Made by a program: the position numbers and the translations under genes. From positions 1 through 52,306 of the forward strand of contig JALKBU010000277.1 of assembly GCA_023091735.1 (NCBI GenBank): a DNA stretch of 52,306 bases, written 5' to 3'. Shown here piece after piece: positions 1-10,398 of the stretch. The DNA comes from Trichomonas tenax (lineage: Eukaryota > Parabasalia > Trichomonadida > Trichomonadidae). The notes below the pieces were generated by a model. That model ran no database searches. It was not told the DNA's origin and saw only the letters and a list, made by a program, of their open reading frames with translations. The first letter of the stretch is position 1. Every line of letters begins with the position of its first letter.

Positions 1-385
1 GTTCATTAGCTACTATTGCTATAACATCTTGCTTAATACCTTTCATTCTACAATGGAATGCTATTTCATTATTTTTATTTGTTAATTGATCTATATATGT
101 TTTCTTACCAACAAATATCGATTTATACGATAATGAAGATATACCTGGCGTTATTTCAGCAAAATCACTATGGAATTGTCCAAGTTTTTTACCTATTAAT
201 TCTATGTTATAACGTTTCTTAAATTCTTCAGCAAGTACACCGATATCTTTATTAAACGTATGTAAACTATCTTGATAGAAAATACTTAAACCAAGATCTT
301 CAGCTGCACAAAACACTTCATTCATAATCGCAATATTAGATGAAAATAATGATATAATATCAAATAATATGTAAAATGAAATGCT
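1..385 (-). pseudogene. DNA polymerase B relic, Maverick/Polinton type (C-terminal part, runs off window)
   Basis: Reading the minus strand from 385 to 1 gives one open frame with no ATG near its start; a stop at 386-388 closes it upstream and the window edge cuts it downstream. The peptide contains IMNEVFCAAEDLG, then IFYQD, then GQFHSDF, GKKTYID and HCRMKGI. This order matches the palm and C-terminal part of protein-primed family B polymerases encoded by Maverick/Polinton elements, which are abundant in trichomonads. In the family the palm carries a YxDTDS motif; here YQD is followed directly by SLH, so one of the two metal-binding aspartates appears to be missing. The start is also lost, so this is most likely an inactive fragment. 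No terminal inverted repeat or other Maverick gene lies in the window. The family call rests on motif recognition, not on a search. Confidence 0.7.
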
Positions 386-513
386 TTACTTGAAAAAAGA
401 TATTTAAAATAATGAAAATTTAAAGTAAAAATTGATATTTATAAAAAAGAAAAATAAATTTTTGAGAGAGAAAGAAAAAAATAAATTCATTGTCAGATCT
501 GATTTAACTTTCA

Positions 514-1476
514 ATGACTGATTCTCAAGAAGTTGCCGAAATTCCTTTCTCAAAAGACAAATTCAAGCAACAGAAGGTTCTGGCGTCAAAACCGTTCCTT
601 ACTCCGTACCTCGCCGCTGTCATTTACGCTGGTTTTGCGTTAATATCTGTTATTATTGGCATAATCATACAAATATCGAATGATAACGTGTTCGAGCAGG
701 AGCTGAAGTACAGCTGCGATGGAAATACAACAGAATGCGACGTTAAATTCAAAATTCAGAAAGAAATTTCTGGAAATTTGCTTTTGTACTATCAATTACG
801 CGATTTTTACCAAAACCATAAAGCCTATGCACATTCCAAGAGCTGGAATATGCTGAAAGGAAATGATTTTAAATTAGAATTCAAGAAGACAAAATGCCAA
901 CCTAAAGCTGTCGGCCCTTCGAATGTTCCGTGCGGTGCTCTGCCAATGACAGTGTTCAACGATACTTTCAAGGTCACATCTCAAGATATGGATCTAAGTG
1001 ATAAAGATATCACGTTCAAAACATACAGGAAGGTGTTCGCACACTCCAAGAATGTCTCTGACTCAGAATACAACTATTGGCTTCGCGACCAATACGCAGA
1101 AATTTTCCCAGGAGAGCAACAAAATGAACACTTTATAAACTGGGTCCAGGTTTCTCCTTTGAAGACATTCAGGAAGCTCTATGGATACATTTCTCATAAA
1201 TCCGGAAAATTTGAGAAAAACGCAGAGATTACGATTCATATTTCTGATAATTATCCAGTTAAAGAAGCAGGATTCACGAAATACCTTGTCATCGCACAAA
1301 CAAACTTCCTTGGTGGCAAGAATAAGTTCTTTGGCGTGTTTTTCATCGTTCTTGCCTCATTTTCACTTGTTGCAACCGCAATATTCGAAATTTTGTACTT
1401 AACGAAGTCATTGCCGCTCTACAGATGTCTAAAAATTGGCAACGAACACAGCGAATTTATTGAACCTCTTATTTAA
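514..1476 (+). CDS. CDC50/LEM3 family protein, P4-ATPase flippase subunit
   Basis: A 320-residue protein with the CDC50 layout: a cytosolic N-terminus, a first membrane segment at about residues 30-53, a large lumenal/extracellular domain with cysteines, and a second membrane segment at about 272-296. Family signatures are visible: YYQLRDFYQNHKAY after the first helix, NYPV followed by GGKNKFFG just before the second. CDC50 proteins pair with P4-type ATPases, help them leave the ER and are needed for phospholipid flipping from the outer to the cytosolic leaflet. The cysteine pairs at about 69/75 and 128/140 could form the disulfides known in the family. The start is the only sensible ATG, 18 residues before PFSKDKF. 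The downstream neighbour is a broken surface-protein gene on the other strand. No partner ATPase is in the window. Confidence 0.9.
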   Translation: MTDSQEVAEIPFSKDKFKQQKVLASKPFLTPYLAAVIYAGFALISVIIGIIIQISNDNVFEQELKYSCDGNTTECDVKFKIQKEISGNLLLYYQLRDFYQNHKAYAHSKSWNMLKGNDFKLEFKKTKCQPKAVGPSNVPCGALPMTVFNDTFKVTSQDMDLSDKDITFKTYRKVFAHSKNVSDSEYNYWLRDQYAEIFPGEQQNEHFINWVQVSPLKTFRKLYGYISHKSGKFEKNAEITIHISDNYPVKEAGFTKYLVIAQTNFLGGKNKFFGVFFIVLASFSLVATAIFEILYLTKSLPLYRCLKIGNEHSEFIEPLI

Positions 1477-1521
1477 TAATTCGGAATTTTAAACATAATC
1501 TTGTTTTTATAAAATTTTTGT

Positions 1522-3248
1522 TTAAATTGTCTGAGTGAGGATAGACTCTGTGAGCGTCTCCTTCTGTTTCCATCCTTTCTTGAAGCAAATAAAGTAAACA
1601 CAGAGAATGACAGCAATCAAAATAATTCCACCAAAAGCGGATGATGCTGCGATAATGATTGTGAATCTTCTTCTTTTTGTTCTTCGAGCATCTTCTCCTG
1701 ATGATGGCTCTGGGTTCTCTGTCGGCTTCGCTGTTGGTTTAGCTGTTGGATCAGGAATTGTTGGGCAATCTTTTATTATATTAACGTTGACACCTGAAAA
1801 TATTTTTAATGGGTATTTGGATGAAACATGGACTTCAACACTGTTTTCTGATATGTGATTGACGAGTGCTGTGCCACCAACAGCTTTGAGCCGCAGTAAA
1901 TAACAGTCTTCAATGAATCTGTGCTGCTAAACGCTTGATTTTCAATTTCGTTTATTGTGCCAAAGAATTTAATTGTATTAAGTTTCATGCATCCAGCGAA
2001 AGCATTGTTAGAGATTTTTTTTGATGTTTTTGCAGAGAAATTTGATTTCATGAAGGTCAGAATTGTATGAAAAGACATTTGATGGAATATTTGAGATATT
2101 GGAAGGAATAACAATGGAATAAACACCAATATCGTTCAATGCATAGCTGTCGATTGTATTAAGTGATTCAAGAAGTTCAATCTTTGTCAGTCGAGTGTTG
2201 TGCCTGAAAGCATGTGACCAGAATTGTTCAACAATAGGTCCGAGATTGACTTCTCTGAGATAGTTAGACAAGAAAGCCATTCTTGGAATAATTTTAATTT
2301 TTGATGGAATTGTGATTTTATAAAGACTGTTAAACTTGAAGCACGAATTTTCATTGTATGTGAGACTCTCTGGAAGATCAATCGATCTCAGAGCGCATCC
2401 TTCGAAAACAGAGTTCATCATGTTTGCAAGTTTTGGACCTAAAGTGACTTTCCCCAATGATCTGCATTTGTCATTATCGCAGATCGATGTAACAGAACTA
2501 ATATTAGTTTCAAGAAGACTGTCGCAGTTTGCGAACACATAGTCATTCAGAACAAAGACTGATTAAGGAATATTAATGCGAAGCAATCCTTTGCATGACT
2601 GAAAAGAGTACATTCCGATCGGAATGTGTCTTTGGGAATTGAATTGTTTCAAGATTTGATGCATACAAAAAAGCATATTCCATGATATCTTTGATTGTGT
2701 CTGGAATCACAATGTCTTTGTTTCCATTGCCCTGTGGGTAAAGATAAAGGATTTTAAGGTCTTGGTCACAGAGAGCATTGAGATTAGGATCTGTCTTAAA
2801 GAAATGATTTCCTTCAGCGACATTGATCTTTGTGAGTGTCTTGATCGCTCCTAAAGCAGCCTGGCCGATGGAATTGACGGTTGTTGGGAATTCAACGAAG
2901 TTTGTGTTGAAAAAAGAATAATTTCCAAAACTCTCAACACTGTCTTGGAAATCGATGGATGAAAGAGATTTGCATAATCTGAAGCAATAATCTGGAATGG
3001 TTGTCATCGATTTAGGAATCCTGAATAATTTAATGGAAGTGCAGTCTTGAAAAGCTCCCGATTCGATGAAATATTCATCGTTGCTATCAAGACAACAAGT
3101 TTTGTATCATTTCTTCCGTTTGGGAAAATATCAGTGATATCATCACTTGTATAGTTTGCATCCGCTGTAATAGTGAATATATTTGTTTCCTTATCATAAA
3201 CAAACGAATTAGTGCAAATAGAACGCGAACAAAAAGCAAAAAAAACAT
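1522..3248 (-). pseudogene. BspA-like leucine-rich-repeat surface protein, disrupted
   Basis: Minus-strand pieces in different frames line up as one former gene. The ATG at 3246-3248 begins a hydrophobic stretch that could be a signal peptide. LRR_5-type repeats follow in open pieces at 2573-3007, 2008-2538 and 1806-2129, with the usual IxxxAFxxCxxLxxIxIP rhythm, for example NNAFAGCMKLNTIKF. The last piece, read to a stop at 1522-1524, gives a Pro/Thr-rich stalk (PTAKPTAKPTENP), a basic stop-transfer run, one membrane helix and a short tail: the trichomonad BspA-like surface architecture. Breaks include frameshifts at the A8 run 3238-3245, near 3088, near 2628, at the A8 run near 2020 and near 1830-1870, plus a TAA in frame near 2572. 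Two frameshifts sit in homopolymers and could be assembly errors, but the nonsense codon and the other shifts make real decay more likely. TGACATGTAA lies at 3295-3304, just upstream. Confidence 0.8.
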
Positions 3249-3456
3249 AAAAATGTCAAATTGACAGTGGTTGAAAATTTTAAGATTATATTTTTGACAT
3301 GTAAATAAGAGAATATCAGATGTTTTTGTTCTGAAATGTTTTAACCACTTTCGATCTGATATTAAATGATTCTTTCATTGCCTCTGACTGGTGTTTTTCA
3401 AATTTGTCCCATGCAACATTAGCTTTTAACCTTTTATTTTGCATATAAAAAAATTG

Positions 3457-6400
3457 TTAATTAGAAGAATTTTCCGCCATTTCTTTCATGACCTGCTTGT
3501 AGTTCAAGTAGCTACCAATGGATGTGTCAACCATGATTTCGCCGCCTTCTTTGAAGATCGCTGCAACTTTCGCAGCTTCCATTCTCTGGTGGGAGCCGGT
3601 GAATGGTTGGACTTGGATATCCTTGATTGAGTTACGTGATACGACAGAGTTTTCTGTCATCCACAAATCGATATCGATCGGAGCCAATGGTATTGGATTC
3701 TCAATCTCTGTGTCGCCAGTGAGTGTGCTGTATTCGCACTTTCCGATCTTCTCGACAACAGAGCTCCACTTGACTCTATCGACAACGCAGTACTTCTGGG
3801 ACTGAACAGCTCCTGTCTGTGTATGCGTCTGAGCGTTTCTCAAGAATGTCTCTTGAACGAGAACAGCTTCTGTCGAGGAAACTCTTGTTGAGAATTCGAC
3901 AATCTGCGAGAATGGTGATGCAGAGTCCTTAACATTGGCAGACTCAATGATGCAGCGAACGACGTTGAAGACAGCATCGATCATATCCGGCGCCGAGTGC
4001 ATAACGAGCGACATGAGAAGTGGCGCAGCATCAAGGACAGCCTGAACGTTGACATTGCACAAATGCATAGAGATACCAAGGATGAAAGCGAATGGAGAAG
4101 TGCCCTGCGGCTGATTTAGTGTTGTGTAAACATACTGCTGGAGATCTTCATTGAATGCGCAGCATTGAGAAATCAACATAAGAGACTCAAGTGTGCTGGA
4201 AATCTCTTGGTCATCAGTAACAATGTTTGTGTATGGCTGTATGTTCTGGAGGGCAGAGAACATCTTGAAGATTGTTGGAAGGAACAAAACGAGAAGCGTA
4301 ACAGGAAGATTGACGTTGTTGTTCTCCTTCAGGCGATTGTAGATTGCAAGAAGCAGACCAATAAGTGACTCCTGGCGTGAAAGCGATCCGAAGAGTGGAG
4401 CAATTGATGTGACAGTGTCTTCCATCATCTCTGGTGACAATTTGCTGTACAGGATGTACTTGGCGAAGATGGCGAGGGCAGCAATGCAAAGGCCTTCTTC
4501 TTCCGGATACTTGATGAGTGGGTGAACAACTTCAGCGATCATCTTCATGACTGGAGCGAATTCGCGGTCATCCATCTTCAAGTCGACGATGCCTTCGAGA
4601 GCCTTGAGTATGGATGAGATGTAGAAGCGGCGTGTCTCATTGGGAGCAACAACAACGACAACTTTGAATGAGGAAATGAGCTCTTGAACGAGTTCTGTGT
4701 TGAGTGGCTCAAGAATCTCGGAGTACAAAAGTGCAGCACGACCAGCAATGAGAAGATCACCGCATCCGCAGGCCCACTTGAGTGCTTCACGGCCCCACAT
4801 TTCAGCCTGCTCAGACTTGTTGTGCTTGCGAAGGAAGATAGCGAACTGGTGAGTGAAGTCGACGATTGATGTTGCTTCCTTGCGATACTGTCTGAGCGTG
4901 AATGAGCTCGTTACATCGTCCTTCTTGTCCTTCTCCGTGAACTCGACGCCTGGTGCACGCGCCCAGATGAGAGAGCATGGGGGAAGGAAGATCTGTGTCA
5001 GTGATTCTGGGCACTGCGGTGTAGACCAGAGGATGATGAGCATGAGCTCTGAGATGAGAGCTGGCTCGAGATGGAAGAAGATGAGGCAGAAGTTGATGAT
5101 GATGTGCATGTGGTTTGCGATTTCGCATGGATATGCCTGCGAAAGATCTGTCAATGTCTTCAAGATGGCGATGTATGACTGTGTGTCGCGTGTTGGTGGT
5201 GGTGATTCTGGAGAAACTCTGCCCTGCAGTGTGTTGTTCCACCAGCAGGCAAATGTCAATTGCCTGACGAGCTCCTCGATGATGATCTTGGAGTGGTGCT
5301 TCGCAAGGTGAAGGATAACGACTTTAACGGACTTCTCGTTGAGGACATCTTCAGCAGCCTGGACTAGGAAGTGGATAATAAGGTGTAAGTTCTTATCATC
5401 ATTTGCCAAGCCATTCCACAATCCGAGGTAATGCGACTGTGAGTTCTGTTCGATTGATGGAAGAATGTCAAGAACAGAGCTGAGAAGTGTGTATGGGGTG
5501 TAGAGGACGAAGCACGATGGCCAGTTGTTGACAGTGTCGAGCTTCAAGTTCTTCATGAAGCAGGATGTGATCTGAAGCAGCATGGCTTTAGTGCTCTGGT
5601 TCATGAATGAACCCTTTGCGCTAGTTGTGATCTGCATGAAGACCTCCTGGATCAAGACCTCTGTGATCTGGGGAAGATACTCAGCGAAAATCTCGGCAAC
5701 AGTCATGATGATGTCTTCTGTGATCGAGACGTGCGTTGAGAAGAAGGACGGTGCGAGTTGGTTGAGCTTCTTGACGAATGCAGCAGTCTTAGAATCATCC
5801 TTGTTCAAAATGTGGTGAACTGTTGGTGCAATTCTCTGAAGGAACTTGAAAGAGATGGATCTGAGCATGAAATCTTCGTGCAGCAAGTAGATGAGGCTGA
5901 TTGGGACGAACTTGCCTGTCATCTCAGCAAAGTTCTTGTTGCGCTTGACGTCTATATCACTGAGGCTGCTCGTTGAATCGAAGGATGAGAACGTCTTGAT
6001 TCTGGACATTCTCTTAAGGCCTGGAGAGAGTGACAAGAACGAGTTCGTGCGTGAAGAAAGACTCATTGTGCCCATCTTCTCGTTGATCTGATCAACGAGA
6101 ACTTTTCTGATGTCTGTGTTCGATGTCGTGAACTGCAAGCAAACGGCCATGAAGAACAATGGAGCAAGCTCTGGTGGGGCGTTGTACGCGTATGAAAGGA
6201 ACACAGGAAGCATGTACTCATAGTGCGTTGACAAGATGTACTGAAGAACAGAGTGTCCATCCTTCTCGAGGTTGATGATGATCTGCTCCAAATCGTGTGT
6301 CATGTTGTATGTCTCGTTGAAGATCGTGATGACTCTGATGAAGGCGATGATGGCGAGTGAAGCAGCTGTCGACAAGTCGAAGAATTCAGCACTGTCGCTG

Positions 6401-9400
6401 TCAGACAACTTACCCCAGTTGACGAGGAACGCGAGGGTGATTTTGCGCTGGCTGTCAGGCCAATCCTTTGAGTTGAGCCATGGATTTGGTTCTGGCATTC
6501 TGATTGCGCCATCAGCTGGATAAAGCTTAAGCGGTAAAAGAGCGCTGAGGAAGAAGTTGACAACCTTGCAATATCCAATGCAGACAGACTTGCGCTGCTT
6601 GAGTTCTGGCTCATTCATCTGAGAAACATTCGTGAATCTTCTTGAACCATTGATCTTACTTTCAAGGAAGTATGCTTCTGCAGCTCTGAAGTACTTAGCG
6701 AAGGCATTCTTTGCCGCGTCCTTTGCGGCGAGAGCGAGCGTCATGTTTGAGTTCTCAACAATGAGGCCCATGATCTCTGTGATGTACTTCAGGAGCGTTG
6801 GGTTGGAAGAAACAGGGTTATTCTCGATGAATTCACCAAGAACAGGGAGCAAGTCGCAGAGGATTGTCCAGTGGATGTGCTTGAAGAAGGAAACGGAGTT
6901 AACAATTCTGTTTGGATGCTCTGGATCGTCTTCGAGGAATGTGACAATCAATGTTGCATACTTGATTGTCGTCTTTCTGTTATCGTGCATCTGCTGAAGG
7001 ATCTTACCGTTCGTTGTGTTGAAGATAACGGGATTCCTGTAGTTTGCGACGCACTGTCCATCATTCATCTCGGCGCTCATCTTTGTGTAGACATCCCGTG
7101 ACAAAACAGGAGAGGAGTGCGTTAAAACTGTCAACAAGTTCTGATACAAGATCATCTGTGTTGCTGGAAGATCGCATGGCGCTGTTTCCTGGTCAAATGT
7201 TGCGATTGCTTGGGAAATGATTGTGTATGTTCTAGCAAGAACTGGTGCGCAGTTTGGCTTGTGGAGTGCGCACATTGCCTCTTCGATGTAGTACTGGAAC
7301 AGTTTGTCATATCTTGATGTTGCGACTTCAGCGAATGTGCAGAGGTTATCTGTTGGTGGTGGAGTATCGAGTCTGCTTGTGTTGTGGACATAGATGTGGC
7401 CTCTAACTGCAGCAGAAATGAGAGACGAGTTATCATTGAGTGTGTCGAAGATTGGGACTTCTACGTCCATTCCAGAAGCGAATCTCTGAAGTCTCTCAAC
7501 GAAGTTCAAAGCAAGCTCACGGATCTCAACAATTGGATAACAGATGAGCAACAAGAAGATGCACTGACCCTCGATGACGAAGTTCTCGATCTGCTCTTGC
7601 GCAGCAACTGGTGGAAGCGTCCAATCGAGAAGTCTGACGAGGAAGAGAAGAAGAATGAAGACATGGTGTCTGTCATTGCATGTCCTGATCTTCTTGATGA
7701 GTGCATTGTAAATGATGATTCTCGACTGCTCGTTCGTGATGAAGATCATGTTGATGACGCGGAGTGCATAGTATGAGATGGATCTCGATGATGAAAGAGC
7801 TGTTGCAAGAAGATTATCAATACGGTCATTAGCGGAAAGATCTGATGTGTTGATGATACGCGGAAGGAATGAGAGCATCTTGATTGTGAAGAGCTCTGAT
7901 TCTGTGACAGTTTCGTATGTGGAGAAGTCATTTGTCAAGTCGTAGCCCACTGAATCATCTGTGAATTCCCATTCCTGAAGAGCCTTTGTCACCGTCTCCG
8001 TTGACTTGAGGATCCTTGACTTTGTGGATTCGGGAAGTGGCGATGTAGAGAATGGGAGGCTAAATACTGGAAATTCTGTGGATTCACTCAACTCGAAGCA
8101 ATAGGTATCGTTGGTGAACTCCTTAGGAACAATCTGATCAATGGACTTAAGAAGCAGTGGCTTAACTTGCATGAAGAAAGTTCTAATGTTAGCATCGACA
8201 CGGAATTTCTTGTTAAGTGGCGAATTTTGTGCCCAATCAGCAAACTTCAAGTGCGGATCGACAAGCTGGGAGAGGCATGCGTGGACAGACAAAAGAGACC
8301 GATCTTCACCGAGCACAGATATCAAATTAGGAATAGTTGAAAGCATAAAGTACTTGAAATCACGTGATGCGAAATTAACAAGAATATCACCAACGAGATC
8401 AGGGAAATTTTCAATTGGACAATCCTGGACGAAGTGCTTGAAGAATAGATTAGTGTATGAGTCAGCGGAATGCTGGTTCTGCTGTAGCTCGTTGATAAAT
8501 GAAATTTCAATACCATAGTGTGCTTTTGCGTTATATGCGCCCCATTCCCAGAATTGGGTGCTTCTAGATATATTTGGACCACGTATCACTGTTAAGAATG
8601 CATTTAATTTAGCTTCTAATTTGTTCAAACGCTCTTTCTTCTTGAGAATTCTTTCATTTAAAAAGTTTGTAAATTCTTTCTTGTATAAATCATCGTGACG
8701 GATAATAACGACTGCGCAAAGCATAAGGTACCACTTAACAGTTTCCTTGTCGCTTGCCATTCGATTTGCAATTTTGAATATCTTTTCTAACGATCCTTTG
8801 ATGTTTGTAACAGCTTCAGGCTTTATCTGTGTAAGCAGTGAGCACAATGATTCGGCCCACATATCAAGGGATCTTCTATCTTTTTTGAGATGATCGGAGT
8901 AATCAGCGAATTTATCAACGAAAGATTTGTATAATTCGAAGTTAACGTCTTTGTCAACGCCGAGTCTTATGTATCTGTTAAGTAATAATGCCAAGCCGAT
9001 ATCGTACTTTTGGAGTCCAGAGTTGAATTTCTGGATGAGTTCTTTGAGGTGCTCTGTGGATAATATCGAGAAAATGACAGAAAACTGCTTAACGATTTGA
9101 ATACGAAGCGGTTCTTCATGTTCCTCGGTAAACTTCGATGCCATCTTGTAACCAATGAGGATAAGCGAATGGTAGTAGATTGTCGATGGATCCTCAGTCA
9201 GAATTTGAGCAACGCAGTCTGCAAAGAATAACGTCAAAAATAAGTCGAGTATGTCTTCGAAAGCTTGATCCATCGCGATTTTCGGAATAATACGGTTGTA
9301 TAAGTCGCATTTAGCTCTGATTGGAAGGAGTTTGAAGAGAACTGAAATTGCCGCATTTGGTGAATTTCGTCCTACATCGACAAAATCGCTCACACACTTC

Positions 9401-9600
9401 GTATATGAGCTGTAGCTGTGCGGGAAGCGCGTTAAAAGCTGCTGTAAAGCTGGTGTGTTGAAATTAACTTTTCCAGACTTCCTTTCGACGGCAACAGACA
9501 AATCTCGTTCAAACTTGTTCGCTATGCTGATCAACTGGTCCTCGATGCTCGGGAAAATGGCTAAAAGGATATCAGTTGAGCTGAGAACTTGATTCTCCAT
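3457..9600 (-). CDS. Furry/Mor2/Tao3 (PAG1)-like giant scaffold protein
   Basis: A single 2047-residue open frame with an ATG at 9598-9600. It is almost wholly alpha-helical and HEAT/armadillo-like, with no membrane helix or catalytic motif. Length and pattern fit the Furry/Mor2/Tao3 family, large scaffolds that work with NDR/LATS kinases and Mob proteins in cell polarity, morphogenesis and mitosis. Supporting stretches are the N-terminal block with VAVERKSGKVNF and the helical segment after it, and near the C-terminal third WGREALKWACGCGDLLIAGR followed by SEILEPL, which resembles the conserved family block in which a Trp-Ala-Cys helix precedes an Arg-rich 'S..I...L' helix. A low-complexity Ser-rich insert lies near residues 1180-1215. 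No NDR kinase or Mob gene is in the window. Other giant HEAT-repeat proteins are the alternative. Confidence 0.75.
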   Translation of the reverse strand: MENQVLSSTDILLAIFPSIEDQLISIANKFERDLSVAVERKSGKVNFNTPALQQLLTRFPHSYSSYTKCVSDFVDVGRNSPNAAISVLFKLLPIRAKCDLYNRIIPKIAMDQAFEDILDLFLTLFFADCVAQILTEDPSTIYYHSLILIGYKMASKFTEEHEEPLRIQIVKQFSVIFSILSTEHLKELIQKFNSGLQKYDIGLALLLNRYIRLGVDKDVNFELYKSFVDKFADYSDHLKKDRRSLDMWAESLCSLLTQIKPEAVTNIKGSLEKIFKIANRMASDKETVKWYLMLCAVVIIRHDDLYKKEFTNFLNERILKKKERLNKLEAKLNAFLTVIRGPNISRSTQFWEWGAYNAKAHYGIEISFINELQQNQHSADSYTNLFFKHFVQDCPIENFPDLVGDILVNFASRDFKYFMLSTIPNLISVLGEDRSLLSVHACLSQLVDPHLKFADWAQNSPLNKKFRVDANIRTFFMQVKPLLLKSIDQIVPKEFTNDTYCFELSESTEFPVFSLPFSTSPLPESTKSRILKSTETVTKALQEWEFTDDSVGYDLTNDFSTYETVTESELFTIKMLSFLPRIINTSDLSANDRIDNLLATALSSSRSISYYALRVINMIFITNEQSRIIIYNALIKKIRTCNDRHHVFILLLFLVRLLDWTLPPVAAQEQIENFVIEGQCIFLLLICYPIVEIRELALNFVERLQRFASGMDVEVPIFDTLNDNSSLISAAVRGHIYVHNTSRLDTPPPTDNLCTFAEVATSRYDKLFQYYIEEAMCALHKPNCAPVLARTYTIISQAIATFDQETAPCDLPATQMILYQNLLTVLTHSSPVLSRDVYTKMSAEMNDGQCVANYRNPVIFNTTNGKILQQMHDNRKTTIKYATLIVTFLEDDPEHPNRIVNSVSFFKHIHWTILCDLLPVLGEFIENNPVSSNPTLLKYITEIMGLIVENSNMTLALAAKDAAKNAFAKYFRAAEAYFLESKINGSRRFTNVSQMNEPELKQRKSVCIGYCKVVNFFLSALLPLKLYPADGAIRMPEPNPWLNSKDWPDSQRKITLAFLVNWGKLSDSDSAEFFDLSTAASLAIIAFIRVITIFNETYNMTHDLEQIIINLEKDGHSVLQYILSTHYEYMLPVFLSYAYNAPPELAPLFFMAVCLQFTTSNTDIRKVLVDQINEKMGTMSLSSRTNSFLSLSPGLKRMSRIKTFSSFDSTSSLSDIDVKRNKNFAEMTGKFVPISLIYLLHEDFMLRSISFKFLQRIAPTVHHILNKDDSKTAAFVKKLNQLAPSFFSTHVSITEDIIMTVAEIFAEYLPQITEVLIQEVFMQITTSAKGSFMNQSTKAMLLQITSCFMKNLKLDTVNNWPSCFVLYTPYTLLSSVLDILPSIEQNSQSHYLGLWNGLANDDKNLHLIIHFLVQAAEDVLNEKSVKVVILHLAKHHSKIIIEELVRQLTFACWWNNTLQGRVSPESPPPTRDTQSYIAILKTLTDLSQAYPCEIANHMHIIINFCLIFFHLEPALISELMLIILWSTPQCPESLTQIFLPPCSLIWARAPGVEFTEKDKKDDVTSSFTLRQYRKEATSIVDFTHQFAIFLRKHNKSEQAEMWGREALKWACGCGDLLIAGRAALLYSEILEPLNTELVQELISSFKVVVVVAPNETRRFYISSILKALEGIVDLKMDDREFAPVMKMIAEVVHPLIKYPEEEGLCIAALAIFAKYILYSKLSPEMMEDTVTSIAPLFGSLSRQESLIGLLLAIYNRLKENNNVNLPVTLLVLFLPTIFKMFSALQNIQPYTNIVTDDQEISSTLESLMLISQCCAFNEDLQQYVYTTLNQPQGTSPFAFILGISMHLCNVNVQAVLDAAPLLMSLVMHSAPDMIDAVFNVVRCIIESANVKDSASPFSQIVEFSTRVSSTEAVLVQETFLRNAQTHTQTGAVQSQKYCVVDRVKWSSVVEKIGKCEYSTLTGDTEIENPIPLAPIDIDLWMTENSVVSRNSIKDIQVQPFTGSHQRMEAAKVAAIFKEGGEIMVDTSIGSYLNYKQVMKEMAENSSN

Positions 9601-10398
9601 TTTTTTAATTTTATGATTTTATGAGTCTGAAAAATTTGTCACATCGAGTTTTTTTGTTATCTATACATCACATAAAGGGTATTTATCAAGTTTTTAGATG
9701 ATGTGAGTTGTAATTTCCACGAAAAAAGTTGTGTTTTCGCTCTGAGACCTTTTGATATATACTGTATTCCTCCATTGCAAACTAATTTTTTGTGACAGAC
9801 TATCATTTCCGTTAATTTTTTTCACAATTGTTAAAATTTGAGTTGTTCATGAAGAATACTTGTATACCATCTATCTATCAAAAATAGGAATTATGGCTTA
9901 AATATACATGACCAATAACATATTTTAGACATAATTTAATGAATTTCGAGTTATCCGAGGAACACAGTTGGAAATCAATCACCTACAAAATTCTATGACT
10001 TGGTGTGAAATATCTTTAATCAACAGCAAATTTTAGACAAAAAATAATTAACTTCGTGTTATCCAAGGAATACTGTTAGGATTCAATTATCCACAAAATT
10101 CTATGACTTGATGTGAAATATCTTTAATCAGCAGCATATTTTTAAAAAACAATATTATATATTTCATATTGAAATGCCCAATTATCTATCCGGTAATTTG
10201 ACTTTTTATAAAATATTTTCGATCGGTACCACACATTTGAGTATTTTTTATGACTCATTCATGAATTTGAGCACAAAATAACAGAATTAAGGAGCTTCTA
10301 ATGAGATTGCTGATAGAGTTGTTTGTTAAAATAATGAGAAAAATACAATATCTAAATTTATTCTAAAACTACAAATAAAAATAATAATAATATATAAT
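9601..10398. other. intergenic region with AT-rich tandem duplication
   Basis: This gap separates two minus-strand genes: it lies 5' of the Furry-like gene and 3' of the M60-like gene. Apart from the 108-bp tandem duplication at 9922-10137, I see only AT-rich sequence, no plausible ORF and no RNA gene. Confidence 0.6.
9922..10137. repeat. 108-bp tandem duplication, two units
   Basis: Units 9922-10029 and 10030-10137 are the same length and about 85% alike. Each begins ATTTTAGACA and shares CAAAATTCTATGACTTG and TGTGAAATATCTTTAATCA. A third unit appears to start at 10138 but decays at once. No reading frame runs through both units. Confidence 0.85.

Noticed and set aside
1607..1858. 83-codon plus-strand open frame (Gly/Val-rich)
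   Set aside because: It is the antisense of the stalk and membrane helix of the BspA-like pseudogene.
4853..5311. 152-codon plus-strand open frame, and other long frames opposite the Furry-like gene
   Set aside because: They are shadows of the 2047-codon minus-strand gene; their composition is not protein-like and many lack ATG.
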